Positions 1-12,413 of a DNA stretch of 64,000 bases are shown piece after piece. This DNA comes from Mantis religiosa. Its lineage: Eukaryota > Arthropoda > Insecta > Mantodea > Mantidae. The stretch spans positions 82,448,630 to 82,512,629 of the forward strand of contig CM060952.1 of NCBI GenBank assembly GCA_030765055.1, read 5' to 3'. A program made the position numbers and the translations under genes. Numbering within the stretch: position 1 is the stretch's first letter; the number at the start of each line of letters is the position of its first letter. The notes beneath the pieces were generated by a model. That model made no database searches. It was given only the letters and a program-made list of their open reading frames with translations, and had not been told where the DNA came from.

Positions 1-1690
1 AATAGAATTTGCCTAAACTACTTAGCAGTTAGTATTGTATAGATATGCTCCACCACCCTGTGTGTATTTGTACGCAATCTACAACATAAAAGCTGAAGTC
101 ATTCATCAGTCTAATATCAATGTCTTAGTTTTGCTGCCTCTGTTTATCACATTTCACAGGGTGAAAACTAAATGCTGCATATGAAGACCAGGTTATGGTC
201 TTGGTCTTCAAATAAAATCTGATATAAAAATTGGTATGGTTTTCTGATTTATGGAGAAATAGTTACTTTGATATGCAGTGCATGGTATGAGGCTAATGTC
301 AAAACAATGTTGTGTGCAAAATTGCTTGTTTCTGAAAAGTAAGGAATTTTTTACTGTGGCAGGTAATATAACCATCCCTATGTCCACCTGTTAATCTAGA
401 TTTTAAAATACACCTGAATCAGGGGGCAAAACTGGAACAATTTCCACTCTCACCCAAATTCAAATGCATGGCACTGTGCAGCTGTACTGTGGGCTATGCC
501 CATTTTTTCTTCACTGAAGTTCACAATCCATACAACTATTCAGGAATCAGTTCAAAGAATATAGTTTAACCTCTTCTCCCTCTCCCCACAGTGTGGTTTA
601 ACTTAAATCCTAGCAAATCTCTGGTGAGTGAAGAGGGGAAAGAGGAATTGTGGAAACTACAGTCTGTACTTAAAGCCATGCATTAAGTAGTGTTGTCCAT
701 TGATATAATACTTTTCCTATTTTTTAAAGAGAATTTTGGATTTACTTTGTATATGTATAAATAAATACTCCTTTCCCTGCATATTTGATTAATCTGTTTA
801 AATCTTACTGTTAGTCCATCCAGAGTGGAAAAAACTGAGCTGTTAATTGGTTTAAAAAAGTTGGTTGGAAAAAGAAATAAAATATTCCATTTGAAAGATG
901 GTTTTTACTACAGAAATACCACTGAATCAAAAAGTGAAAAATAATGTACACTATGCTGTGCCTGAAATTATTTAGGTTAAAAATCATATGCCTTAAAGAA
1001 TGCTAATTGACGATCAGACTTGATCTCAGATCAACAGATCTAAGTTCAGATTTGATCCAATCTAATAAATATTTAGTAACATTGCATAAACAACTGAATA
1101 TAACCATTTGAATACTCGGTTGTTTTAAAAATGTAAACAATTTTAGAGAAAAGGAAACACTATTAAGAAATAATTTCACGTTTCAAGGTAAACTTGTGCG
1201 TTCATAAGCTCTGTATGGTATACATTAAATCCTTATATAAATATTGCAATAAATCACACAGCATTTGCTTATATTTTTCAAGCATGCTAAAAGTTATTGT
1301 TGTAAAGCTGTGGAACTATAGAAAGTACTAAGTCTTTTAGTACTATTGGGTGAACAATTCAAGAGTTTTGTGGCATAGGGCCAGCTGGTGAAGTTTGCTG
1401 CTGTATCAGCAGTGTGGAAGATACCAAGTCTGCAGTAAATATTAGTAGGGATTATCCTGTAAGTTATTTCTAAACATAACAATCGCTTAAAATGAAAAGT
1501 AAATTACTTGCATATATTAAACTGCCTTCATAACATCTACAAAGTAAACCATTACTGGAGTTATGGAAAGCCTGATGTAATACCAAATCTACCAATTATA
1601 ATTGATACTACTATAAAGAAAATTATAATGAAAGCGTGAGCAACCCCCTACAAGATCAAAAAATAGAAATGTGGTACGCTATTAATGTTT
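1..1690. other. AT-rich non-coding stretch
   Basis: I see no gene, splice-framed exon or recognisable repeat here. The short open frames have no coding character and the base composition is uniformly AT-rich. Confidence 0.5.
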
Positions 1691-2040
1691 AGATGATTTT
1701 AAAAACAGCGGGGAAACAATTAACAGTAGGAGGGATGTGCACCACAACATTTGTGGTCTTTTCATGACAACTGAGAGAACATGCTTTTGCAACCTTTCAG
1801 GAGAACATGACAGCATATATGGCCAATTTCACATTACAGGAAATATGCGACATGTTTCAAAATAACATGACCCCTTCATACCCCTGATTTAACCTCCTGC
1901 AGATTTTATCTGGGGGGGGGGGGGGCATTAAAAGAGAAATTATACAAAGACCAATTTGCATACTTTAGATGAACATAAAGATAACATTTATCAAGAACTG
2001 ATGGCAATCCTCACAGAGAACTGCAGAGTGTAATCAGCAA
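1691..2040 (+). pseudogene. Degenerate mariner/Tc1-type transposase 3' part
   Basis: Read across frames, this stretch shows scraps of the C-terminal half of an insect mariner-type transposase. A PPADFIW-like segment stands where the family has its PPDFFLWG motif, followed by LKEKLYKDQ, a common downstream block. Several stops and frameshifts intervene, and a run of 14 G at 1912-1925 lies just after the aromatic motif. No terminal inverted repeats were found. This is a remnant, not a gene. The family call rests on two short motifs. Confidence 0.45.
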
Positions 2041-2102
2041 TGCTTGAACATCTCTTGCTAAATAATGTGGAAATAATTTACTTTTCATTTTAAGTGTCTG
2101 TT

Positions 2103-2343
2103 GCCCGCCTCGGTAGCGTAGATGGTAGCATGTCTGCCTTACGTTCAAGAGGTCCCGAGTTCGAATCTCGGTCAGGGTGAGTTACCTAGATAAGGTTTTT
2201 TCCGGGGTTTTCACTTATCCTTCAAGACGAATGTCAGGTAACTCTAAGCTCCATGGACCCTGGACTCATTTGAGTATCATTTCACCCAATTCATTCACCG
2301 TCCGATATAACTTAACGTTGGGGCGGATGTAAATTAAAAAAAA
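2103..2343 (+). mobile_element. tRNA-derived SINE, family A (copy 1)
   Basis: The tRNA-like head has an A box (TAGCGTAGATGGTAGC) and a B box (GAGTTCGAATC). A conserved body contains AAGGTTTTTTCCGGGGTTTT, and the copy ends in an A-rich tail. It is flanked by a perfect 11-bp target duplication, AAGTGTCTGTT, at 2092-2102 and 2344-2354. This is the best-preserved copy of family A and defines its ends, at about 241 bp. Confidence 0.9.
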
Positions 2344-2354
2344 AAGTGTCTGTT

Positions 2355-3102
2355 ATGTATATAAGATATAACATGACAAACCTTACTATACATGAATGCA
2401 GGCTATAAGTGATACAAAGCAGAAGTTGTGGATTAGGGAATGAGTGCGGCTGAAAGGGGAACCTAATCAGTCTCCCACACTACTTCTGTAAACCACAGCT
2501 TCTAGCTGTTAATACTTTTGTTTTGTTCGCTTGTAGCCTGCACTCACCTGTACACTTGTCTCCACACTACCGACTCAGGAGCCGCATGCTACAAAACCAG
2601 CTACATGAAGGACTGTTCACCCTTCATTTGCTTTCAAAAGCAGCAGCAGTTATTGACACCAACAAAAATGTAGACTGTGAATGCTTCAGCATTACACACA
2701 GTCACCATAGTACTTGCAACCATCATAAACAACTTGTTTTGGATATCAGCTGCTCATTGTAGCTTACCTTAATATTTTGAAAATTTGATTTTGAATTTAC
2801 GGGCAAATCCTTGACACTGGTTTGCATAGAAATTATGTATTTTTACCACTGCTCTTAGGCATAATCATGTAGTAAAGGTAGGTAGTTAAACCCCATGGCC
2901 CAACAGTCCATATCAAACCAGGACCTGCCAACCCGACTGCAGGCCTCATGCCCACATATGCAAGGTAGAGGTAGGCAATCATCCAACCGAGATGGAGAGA
3001 TGTGGTCAGCATCTCGACACCGAAGGTAGGTAGTCTGTAATGTATTTTAAGAAATACTGTTAATAGCATACTGGTAAAGTGAGAATGCATCACATGTTTT
3101 GT
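2355..3102. other. Non-coding, with an unclassified GC-richer patch
   Basis: No gene is apparent. About 2875-3035 is richer in GC than its surroundings and may be a fragment of a further interspersed repeat, but I cannot place it in a family. Confidence 0.3.
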
Positions 3103-3265
3103 TGGTCCAGGTCACTCAATTGGTTAGGTGTTGGCCTACTGATTCCAAGACTTATGGTTTTTAATTATGCTTAAAAACAACCACCCCATTTCAATGGATT
3201 TACTGGCATGTAAAAAAAAGCACCTGCGAGAGAAAATTTGGTACACCAGTTATGCTGATATGATC
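3103..3265 (+). mobile_element. tRNA-derived SINE, family D (copy 1)
   Basis: A tRNA-like A-box region (CAATTGGTTAGGTGTTGG) is followed by CTACTGATTCCAAG, then a body with GGATTTACTGGCATGTAAAA and GGTACACCAG-TATGCTGATATGATCC near the end. The same order recurs at 29839-29998, and in reverse at 48958-49070. The B box is eroded in this copy. Confidence 0.65.
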
Positions 3266-4495
3266 CTTGCAATTGGAACCTCCATTAACAGAGAAAAAGT
3301 TGATTATATGTGTTTTTGTAACAGGTTACTGTTTTTGTAATATGTTTGAAAGGAGAATCTTGGGCTTTCTCATGCATAGAATAGTTGAATATTCGGATAC
3401 ACAAAAATTATATGGATCATTTGATTTAGTAACTTATTTCTCCCTTATTTAAATGGATATGCAATTGCCATTAAAGGAGACAAAATATTAACAGTTACAC
3501 TTTAATTATAAATAATAATAATAATAATATTAAAAATTACATTTTAAAAATGATAAAGATAGACAAGAAGAGGCAAGCCATTTAATACATTGTTTCCTTC
3601 CTCATATTGCACTGTAGTGTAGTTGAAACCTAACTGCACTTACACTGAGTGACCTTTCGTAAGTACATGTCAGTATGAAACCTTTGATGCAACTGATTTG
3701 TTGTAAATATTTTGCGAGATTTTTACCCTTTTACAACCATTTAAAGAAACACAAACTTGCAAAACTACCCATTTGATTCAGCATTAAAGTTGACAAATGC
3801 AAACTGAAGGTGAAACACAAACTAATTTATGTATGTTCAGTTTCTTCCAGTTAGGTATATAAATTGTTTCTGCAGAAAGAACGACTTTATTTTCTCCATA
3901 ACAGCACACTATATAGCAGGGTTTCCAAATATTGTCTTCTTTTGTTCTATACTCATAGGCATTGCATTGGAATTAAGTTTGTAGCTACGGTAATGCGTCG
4001 TTTTTGGTTAAAGTGTAGAAGCTTTATTTTCGTATATTGTCACATGTTTGTTCACTATTCAGCACCTCCTTTCTTCATAGATTCGACGCACCAGTTCACA
4101 CAACACTCACTCACTACAAGAAAACAATTTTAGTTATTTATAAACAGCTCCCAACCTAGCCACGACCAAAGTGTAAAGAATAAATATACCGGCACAAGTA
4201 CTAACAGCAAGAGAGAATAGTATTCTATATCTGATGTCATGGGTTTCTGGAAATATCTGATATTTGTGTCGTCGCTTTCTTGAATGTGGTAACCAAAATG
4301 CTTCCACAATTTGAAATAACATTGTGCCAATTAGCTCAAGTCGTATAGCCGATATCACGTCGCCATATTTGCAATGAACACGGGTTGCCAGGTTAAAAAT
4401 TAAATTTCCCCCTGAGAAATAATATTTTCTAAAACATCATTACAGGTCGTGGTCAACTTTGAAAGTAGGCGTAGCAATATTTTTGCAGCAATTTC
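3266..4495. other. AT-rich non-coding stretch
   Basis: No gene or repeat family was recognised. A short (AAT)n run lies near 3511-3530. Confidence 0.45.
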
Positions 4496-4540
4496 TTTTT
4501 TAATTTACGTCCTCCAACATTAAGTCATATCGGACAAGTT
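4496..4540 (-). mobile_element. SINE-A fragment (3' tail only)
   Basis: TTTAATTTACGTCCTCCAAC followed by ATTAAGTCATATCGGAC is the reverse complement of the family A 3' tail. Only about 45 bp survive. Confidence 0.6.
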
Positions 4541-4574
4541 TGCAGTATAGCAAAAGATGGGCGGTAATAGCATA

Positions 4575-4576
<2 letters not shown>

Positions 4577-4620
<44 letters not shown>
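4577..4620. repeat. Poly-T tract
   Basis: An uninterrupted run of about 44 T. No retroelement body could be recognised next to it. Open frames read through it are homopolymer artefacts. Confidence 0.9.
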
Positions 4621-4621
<1 letters not shown>

Positions 4622-5569
4622 TTCTACTGCCTTTAACTGCAGTGATTATATCGGCGGCCGTTCTCCTTTGGAACATATCAATGGTGTAACTCGTATTCGT
4701 TGGGCGCAAAAATTTGTTTTGCTGTGTTTTGAGACATTATTCTTTGCTCCACTCTGCTAGTCATGATTTTCCCATCTGTTTCTTCATTTCAGCTACAGTG
4801 CGTTGATGTTGTGGCTTCTTAATCCATTAATCCCGTGTTTGATTCCCGCTACTGTGGAGAAAGTTTCCTTTAGTCAGCATGCATGTTTCAGGATAGGAAT
4901 GATTAAAATACAACATTGAATAATCTGCATTCAAGGAGCTGTTCCTCGAGTCAAAGAACCTGGTGAATCAGAAGTTAAATAAGATTCCACAAATTAAACA
5001 CATTAAATAAACAAAACAATATAAATGTCTATTGAATAACTGAGAGATATCTCTGTAATTAACTGTTGCCTCCAGGACAAAAAATACCATACCTTCTAGT
5101 TTCCATATTGTATGATACCTTAGTTTTTTACATTTTATTGTACTTTCTCAATTACTCCATTAATTAAATGAATAGCAATGATTATTTATTGCTCAATTCT
5201 CGTAAAACATTGGTTTAGAGCAGTCTGAATCGCCCATTGAGGAAATAAAACAATTGGCATATATGCGTATCATCAGGGAAGGCGGCGTATTTGTGTTTTC
5301 TGTACTAGTGCAACAAATTAAGTTATTTGTGGAGATTTAAAAGCCCATATTGTGCTGGATTCTACTGTAAGTAGTAACTGAACTGATTTAGCTATTCACC
5401 GGTAGAAGTGTTAGTAATAAGATCCCTTAACACTTCATTGTGTAAAAACCATTTATTACTGTGCTCAGATCAAATTGAATATGAATGAAACAAAAGCTAA
5501 TCACGCGATAAACAAAGAGTGAAAAGATTAAGTACTAACATTACTGACAACACATCCATTTTCCACTCC
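4621..5569. other. AT-rich non-coding stretch
   Basis: No gene or named repeat is supported here. Confidence 0.4.
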
Positions 5570-5639
5570 AAATCCGTTTGAACCACCGAGTAATCTAATG
5601 CAGGATGAATCCAATGAACACATGAATCAGGACAATAGT

Positions 5640-6490
5640 GAAAATGATAACTACCAAGTCAAAGCTGTTTAACCAACACCTATTTACATAAATAATTTTA
5701 AGACATGAATACAGTTCTGCAGACACTAAAAAGCGAAGCGGTGGATAAGTTTAAGCACACTACTGTTTCAAATCAGAGTTAAGTTTTGTTTTGAAACAGT
5801 AGAAGGTTATAGAAAGGCAATTCTTTATTATGAAAACAACAAAGCTGAGTACCATACTTACCAAATGAAGCAGGATTGTAATTTCCGAGTAGTTATACAC
5901 GGCCTTCGTGTGATAGGGTATAGTAATGAGTGAATTAAGATCATTACCTAGGTTTCTCGCCTACACAGAGGGTTTCTGTTTACCACGCAGGTACAAAGAA
6001 CACACTACCACTATTTTTGTAGATTTCAAACCAAGTCCAGATAGTGAAAACATCAAAGAATTAACTAGATTGTACCATGCAGTCATAAAAGCAGAACCTC
6101 CTAAACAAAGCGTCATATCACCCAGAGCTACAGGTGCCAAGAATACGAGCACAGTAAAAATTATTGTCATAAAAGAGCTCACTATGTAAAATGCGATGGT
6201 GTACATGCTACTGCAGAATGCAATGCGCCCCCAGTATGTGTAAACTGTAAAGGGCAACATACAGCTAGTTACAAGGCATGTCAGGTGCAAGTGAAGCTTC
6301 AAAATTCAACATCCACTTTTCAAAGAGAGGACACCGAAAGTATAGCTGGGACTCCGCCACCTACAATTACTGTGGCTTCTGAACTGCAGTTTCCTTCGAT
6401 CCCAGTACCATCTCAGCCATTTAGTCAAAAATTGCATTCAGAAGCAAGCAAGGAAAAAAAAACAGTGAGAATCAAATGGAGTGCTTAGTG
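5640..6490 (+). pseudogene. LINE ORF1 (gag-like) remnant
   Basis: About 5790-5910 encodes YHTYQMKQDCNFRVVIHGL, resembling the RNA-binding region of Jockey-type ORF1 proteins. After a frameshift, about 6180-6290 encodes CCHC knuckles including CVNCKGQHTASYKAC. The reading changes frame at least twice, and the start codon is not preserved. In intact relatives this protein packages the element RNA. The 3' end of the frame at 6485-6488 is followed by the endonuclease region. Confidence 0.65.
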
Positions 6491-6599
6491 GACAAATTAG
6501 ATTCTTGATAGACTATCACTCTTGGTTCCTCTCATACTCTTACACAAATAATGCCTGTAATTATAGAAAGTAATGAAGTAAAACCTTAAAGGACAAGTT

Positions 6600-7250
6600 C
6601 CCATATGCACATGGAATTTCCAGGGCATAAACAACAAATACCGTGTACTGTTAAAGTTTCTCTCTGCTTGTGACATAGATATTCTGCTAGCTACAGAAAC
6701 TTAACTAGCGCCACATACACATTTTAGAATTCCAGGGTATAGGATTTATCGTGCTGACCGTTCCAGCAATGACAGAAAATGTGGTTCGGCCGTATTTGTT
6801 ATAACTGCAGTTCTTCACAACGAATTGCAGAGCACAGTAGAGCTTGAATATTAAGTGCCCCGAATATTACTAGATATGGTTGATACAAAACTACAGATTG
6901 GCTCTTTCTATTCAGCTCCGCAAACAAACACACAATAGCGGATTTCTGGGGAATCTTCTATATAATGAAATCACGTAATCTCGGCGGTGATTTTAACAGT
7001 AAACATCTGAGATGGGGGTCCAGCACTACCAATCCAAAAGGGAAGCTGTTTCACGAGGTAATATATAAGTTTAAATCAGAAATTCTGCAGCCAGTTGAAC
7101 CAACCCACTATCCAAACGATGGAAGCGCTCCTGATGTTTTGGACTTTTTCATCGGTAAGAACGTGTCATTTATGTGTGCGGACGAATTCGTATTACACGA
7201 ACTAACTTCAGACCATTATCCAGTTGTAGTTATCCTTCATCGAACATAAA
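6600..7250 (+). pseudogene. LINE endonuclease domain remnant
   Basis: The stretch around 6965-7249 reads GDFNSKHLRWGS early and TSDHYPVVV late. These match the GDFN and SDH catalytic blocks of exonuclease-endonuclease-phosphatase type LINE endonucleases. The N-terminal blocks from about 6610 (TWNFQGINNK) are present but in another frame. In active LINEs this domain nicks the target DNA to prime reverse transcription. Confidence 0.7.
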
Positions 7251-7529
7251 TCTAAAAAAAAAAAAAAAAGTCTATACCTTGATCAAGTATCCCTTTAATT
7301 GGAGTTTGTATACATCAACAATGGAACAAATAAACACAAAAATTGCACTCAAACGCCTAGGGACATAGAAGTTGCAGTTTCTAGCATAACCAGAGCTACA
7401 CAGTATGCCGCAAGAATATCTAATAACAGTCAAGCATAAAATGAAGCCATACCATTCCACCCCCACATCGAGCATCTCCATCAAACTAAACGGGAATATA
7501 GTCGACTATGGGAAAGAACTAGGTATCCA

Positions 7530-8530
7530 GCTGTAAAACAATACTAAATAACATCTACAGGAAACTGAACAGAGCGCTACAGAAACAACACTTCGATTCC
7601 TTGGAAGCAGAAATGAAAACCCTCAACTGTCAATATGGATCATTGTGGAGAAAAACTAAACGTGTACCTAAATACAAAGAGAACATACCTACTCTAAAAG
7701 TTGGCAATTACTGGTACTCAACAGCAGATGAAAAGATAGAGCTTTTCAGTGCACAGTTACAACAGCAGTTTCGCCCAAACCTATCACTAACGAACATTTT
7801 ACTGACTTTAACAACAGCATATCTCAACCATTGCAACTTTCTAATTTTCCTAAGCTCTTCGCAGCTGGATAAGTTAAAAATGTAATTAGAGTGCAATGCC
7901 ATTGCACTCTTGTCCACAGCAACTTCACCGAACCATTGACACAACGATGGACACATATGGAGAAAAGTAATTGTGCTTAGGTCTGTTCCTTGACACAGAG
8001 AAGGTTTTTGATAAAGTGTGGCATAATGGGTTACTACTGAAGATCAGGAATTATGTCTACGATACTATTTCAGAATAATAGCATCCTAGCTGCATATCCG
8101 ATCTTTTTCAGTAAAATACCAAAGTGCACAATCGAGATCACAACCGATGTTCTTTGACGTTGTACAAGGAAATATTCTAGGCCCGTGTCTTTATACAGTG
8201 TATACCTCTGACTTTCCTCAACACGCTCAACTAACCATTGTGCATTTGGCTGATGATGTTGCAATCCTTAGTAAAGGCAATTGTGAATCAGCAGCTGAGA
8301 AGCTAAATAACTTCTGCACTGAAATCACAAAATGGTGTCCTGACTGGAGAGTGGAGATGAATCCACAGAAATTTCAAATATATATTTCACATATAAAAAT
8401 CAGATAACTTATTACCCCATAGTTCTTGGAGGAATCGCTGTACCCACCGCTCAGTCAGTTAGTTACCTCGGCCTCATACTGGACAGTAAACGAACCTGGA
8501 ATCTCTACATACCATATCTTCTCTCAAGAC
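7530..8530 (+). pseudogene. LINE reverse transcriptase remnant
   Basis: The region reads LFLDTEKVFDKVWHNGLL near 7980, then VVQGNILGPCLYTVYTSDFP near 8160, then HLADDVAILSKG near 8245. These are the fingers, the QG-LGP block and the active-site ADD motif of LINE reverse transcriptases, with the usual Y before ADD replaced by L. The thumb follows with VSYLGLILDSKRTW near 8460. Multiple frameshifts separate the blocks. Confidence 0.75.
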
Positions 8531-8890
8531 TAAGACACCGAATCCAACAAATCAAACACGTAATAAGCCAAAATCACCTTTGAAATTATATAGAAACTCA
8601 ATTTGTACAACTCACTGATCAAACCTATTTGACAATATAGTTGCTCCATACTTAGCTCTGCTTCAGCATCACAAGTAAAAAGAATCCAGGTAATCCAGAA
8701 CAGATACATAATATTGATTATAGGTGCCCATGGTATGTTAGGAGTACCACTCTTCATAAGGACCTGAACATACGAGAAGTGATAGAGGTCATCAGGACAA
8801 GTTACACCAGACTACATCAAACTCTTACCAATCATCTACATCCTCTGCTACAAGACATTTTCCAATAACCTCCTCCATAACTGAAAAATA

Positions 8891-9440
8891 GAAAACTGAA
8901 AGGAAAATGACACAATTATTTTCTCATTTAATATCGTGTGTTTTCTATGTATGATAAAGTGGCTTTTGTTTTGTGATTATCATATATGTTTATTAACATT
9001 TAAATTTTTATGTTATAAAATGAAAAACTGATGTAGGACTGTTATTGAACAGCGTCCTAATACACAGTTCAAGTGATGTAACATTACTCTTGCTCACAAC
9101 TGTAAGTACCATAATGTATTTGGATACAATAAAGTTTATCGACAATTAAAAGAAAGAATGCGTACCATCTGTCAATGGCTTCACTGCGTAAATGCATTGC
9201 CTATTGTTAGTAAATAACAGCAAAGATTAGTTCTGGTACTAATACAGCTATCATTTGTTTTTGTTTTTATTTCGTTGACGGAATCAGAGTGACTTGAGGG
9301 TTTAGGTGCTGTCACTAAAAGATTTTCTTTTATTTCGTTATGCCAATAGAAAGTATTCACTCCTATATTGGTATCATTCTAAACAGTAATATATTATTTC
9401 AAGAACTCGTAACGAAAAGAAGTCTCATGAAAACGGTGTG
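8891..9440. other. AT-rich non-coding stretch
   Basis: Nothing recognisable. This may include the LINE 3' untranslated region. Confidence 0.35.
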
Positions 9441-9573
9441 ATACATGTGCACCAGCCACACGGTGCTGGGCCGGGATTTCTCGCGGATCTCCGGATTCCT
9501 CCATCATCTCATTCCACCGGTGCTCCATCTTCATCTCATATGTATGTTATCATCAGTGTCACCGCCTACGGTG
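9441..9573 (+). mobile_element. SINE family B, 3' part
   Basis: TCATTCCACCGGTGCTCCAT, then CTTCATCTCATATGTATG and CATCAGTGTCACCGCC match the reverse complement of the SINE-B copy at 45607-45840. Only the 3' part is present, and it runs directly into SINE-A at 9574. Confidence 0.65.
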
Positions 9574-9814
9574 GCCCGCCTCAGTAGCGTAGATGGTAGC
9601 GTGTCTGCCTCACGTTCAAGAGGTCCCGAGTTCGACTCTCGGTCACGGTGAGTTATCTGGATAAGAATTTTTCCGGTGTTTTCCCTTATCCTGGAAGATG
9701 AATGTCTGGTAACTGTAAGCACTGTAGAACATGTATTCATTTGAGCACCATTTCATGCATTTCATTCATCCTTCGATATGACTCAACGCTGGAGGACGTA
9801 ACATTTAAAAAAAA
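9574..9814 (+). mobile_element. tRNA-derived SINE, family A (copy 2)
   Basis: A full-length family A body with A box TAGCGTAGATGGTAGC, B box GAGTTCGACTC and an A-rich end near 9807-9814. It abuts SINE-B with no spacer, forming a composite. Confidence 0.85.
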
Positions 9815-10491
9815 CTTATTACACAAATACAGCTATTTTTAACAAAAACTTCACTTATGTTAAGAAAAGTTATGTCAAATTCTTCTTATTAATGGTGATC
9901 GATTTCTCAAACAAATCGTTTGTATCATCAGTCCAAAAAGCATTTCGTCATGAACGATGCCGGTTACCATGTTATTACGTGTTTTCATTATTGTCAAAAT
10001 CTGAAAACGAAACAAACCTAAAAACAGAATCAACTGATGGTATTTCAAAATTCAATACGCGATTTTTATTTTATAAAATAAATGTCTTTTCCCAAACCAT
10101 TAAATCTATCGGACAATTTAATTGTTTTAATAATTTAACTTCAGGATTTACTTCATGGTTAAATGACCAAAAATGATCTGCTACGGCCGATTTATCAGTC
10201 AGTTTACGAAAATGTTCTTTCGTTCTGGTTCATTGCTTCACTGTAACTAGCTTCATTTTCTACGTTAAAAAAAAACGAAAAAAAAAACAACAACATGTAA
10301 GTCGCTTTTTGTTTTATTGTTTTAATTTATTTTCTTCCAAATACGTTTTAAAACTATGTATTCTACAAATTGCAAAATATAAATTGAACCGTTTATCGGA
10401 ATGGATAAGTAGGTAACATAGTAAACCGTAGTATGAATAGTTTGTACAGTAACTAATGTGATTGCGACATACGTTGTTTTACGTCACATTA
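9815..10491. other. Non-coding; one unrecognised open frame
   Basis: A plus-strand frame at 9892-10176 (94 codons, with HERCRLPCYYVFSLLSKSEN) has no start context or splice sites that make it a convincing gene. I do not recognise it. The rest is AT-rich with A-runs near 10266-10290. Confidence 0.3.
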
Positions 10492-12296
10492 CAGTCTGTG
10501 AGGTTTAACTAGTCGTGTGCCTTTTAGAAAGAGAAAGGAATACTCACCGTCTCACTCTATAACGTAGCAGGCAAAGCAGACACCCCAGTCAAGCATGCAT
10601 CAGTGGCGGAGCGCCCCTTCTCCACTCCGTCCGATTGTTGCGCATCCCCCGATTCACAGTCAGACATTTCAAACGAATCTTCGTTTTCTTCTTCCGAGTC
10701 AGAGTCTTTTAAATTTATAACTAATCTGTCTGTAATTGCATCTATCAGACCGTCTTTCTCTTTGTACATTGCTCACACGCCCTTTTCCAGTTTTCTGGGG
10801 TCACTGTTGTAATCGCACTATGAAACAAGGCTCTTACATCCACATTTTTAAATGAAATATTACGTTTGGCAACATCATTCTTCACTCTTACCCATATAAG
10901 TTCTACAGCATTAAAATCGCAATGATAAGGTGGCAATCGTACTACGGTGTGACCGTGTACCTCTGCGAGACTATCTATTTCATACACTTTGAAATTATCT
11001 TTTTTTTCAGTTTAATTAATTCGTATAGCACTGGTTTTGTTGCTTGTGGATCAAAATCAATATTCTTATAACGAAGCCATTCCTGCATATGGGATTTGGG
11101 TGAAGATGAAGTTGGTGCTTTATTAATTTCTATGGAATGATAAGGGGCATTGTCCATAATGATGACACTATTAGACGGGATCTTAGGTAGTAATTTATTA
11201 ACAAACCAATCCTTGAAAATGTTACTATCCATTTCTTCATGGTAGTCTTTGGTTGAATTTGACTTAAAAGTTAGCAAAGCATTAGGAATAAATCCTGTAG
11301 AACATCCAGCATGTACAACTATAAATCGCTGTCCTTTGCCGATTGGTGTTTTAAGAGGGAAATCACTTACATTTTCATTAGCGATACACTGCCACACCGT
11401 ATTTCTCGTATGGTTTATATTTACCCACGTTTCGTCAAGGTACACTATAGACCTACCTGTAGATCTCAGTTCTTTCATTCGTCTTAAACATTTAAATCTT
11501 TTAGAAACATTATCCATTCGTTCCATTAAAAAGTGTCTTCCTTGCGAATTTTTACTGTAACTGAAATGAAGCTTTTTAAGAATTTTTTTAAGGACCATAC
11601 GCTTCCTTTAAGTAAGTCTTTAGCTCTTAAAGCCTCATATATGTCCAGCAAACTAGGCAGAAAGTCCGTACGATACAGCGAATGGATTGTTCGCTTAATA
11701 GCAGCAGCTGTGAATGAATCAATTTCTGTTTTTCGCGGTCTTCTATTAGGGCGCTTCTTACCTGGTGTTTGCTTTCTACCGCCACTAGCTTCTGCATTTT
11801 TGTGTTCTTTTAAATTCGTTGGACAGAACGAGAAGAAATACCTGTAGCAGCAGCAGTTCTCTCAACGATACTCGTCACTGAAATAGTCGGCTTTCCACAT
11901 TTCAAAGCTTCACATTCATCACTGAAGAAACTGTGAACTTTGACTACAATTTCCTTAGAATCTGATTTTAGAACTTTCCATCAGGATCCAACTTGAAACA
12001 ACACAAACACAACCAAAACTACAAGAAAATAATTCAACATTATATCCATATGTTGCAACACTGAAAACATTTTGTGTAACGTGTAAATCCACAAAACAAT
12101 AAATTCACAGTTCTATAGCTCATACGTCACTGACAACCTTCAAACAACACACAACGGAATGGGGGTTGCGAGCGTCTACATTCCACGAATCACGACAAAG
12201 CAGGGTTGCTGATCCGCCCACGTGTGCTAGACAAGGACAGCATTCTGTCTTAGACAAGGATAGTAGAGAATACGCCAACTTAAACCTCACAGACCG
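10492..12296 (-). mobile_element. IS630/Tc1-type DNA transposon with TIRs
   Basis: The left end CAGTCTGTGAGGTTTAA and the right end, read inward as CGGTCTGTGAGGTTTAA, form terminal inverted repeats with one mismatch in 17. Each end is flanked by a TA dinucleotide (10490-10491 and 12297-12298), the target duplication of the Tc1/mariner superfamily. The 1805-bp element carries one minus-strand transposase that is frameshifted. It looks relatively young because the TIRs are almost intact. Confidence 0.85.
10557..11960 (-). pseudogene. DDE transposase (IS630/Tc1 type, DD~83E), frameshifted
   Basis: The reading starts with a helix-turn-helix region (about 11860-11960, AAATGISSRSVQRI) and a basic linker (TPGKKRPNRRPRK). 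A frameshift near 11590 precedes the longest intact part, 10975-11598. The catalytic core shows VYLDETWVN (first Asp), VIIMDNAPYHS (second Asp) and, after a second frameshift in an A8 run near 11005, FNAVELIW (Glu). About 83 residues separate the second Asp from Glu, far longer than DD34E or DD34D, and close to the DD82E group called Sailor; that subgroup name is inference. The C-terminal tail (10557-10769) is acidic and out of frame with the core. The gene cannot make a full protein as it stands. Confidence 0.8.
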
Positions 12297-12413
12297 TAGG
12301 TATTAGTACCACGTTAGTACGGCACGTGGCCATATGTAACAATAACGTCTGAATTGAAGTCAAGAATAAATAAGGAAATACTGTGTAGGTAATACATATG
12401 AATTGTGGAACTG

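Larger units (their letters stand above)
5570..8890 (+). mobile_element. Degenerate Jockey-like non-LTR retrotransposon
   Basis: The order along the plus strand is a gag-like ORF1 with zinc knuckles, then an apurinic-type endonuclease, then a reverse transcriptase. This is the layout of Jockey-superfamily LINEs. All three parts are broken by frameshifts and stops. The 5' boundary is estimated from the first recognisable ORF1 residues and the 3' boundary from the last coding similarity. I saw no clear poly-A tail or target duplication. It is certainly inactive. Confidence 0.75.

Noticed and set aside
4500..4760. Open frames through the poly-T tract
   Set aside because: Homopolymer artefacts (poly-Phe or poly-Lys).
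9892..10176. 94-codon plus-strand frame as a zinc-finger or hAT-related protein
   Set aside because: Only vague resemblance around HERCRLPCYYVFSLLSK; no flanking ends or further domains were found.
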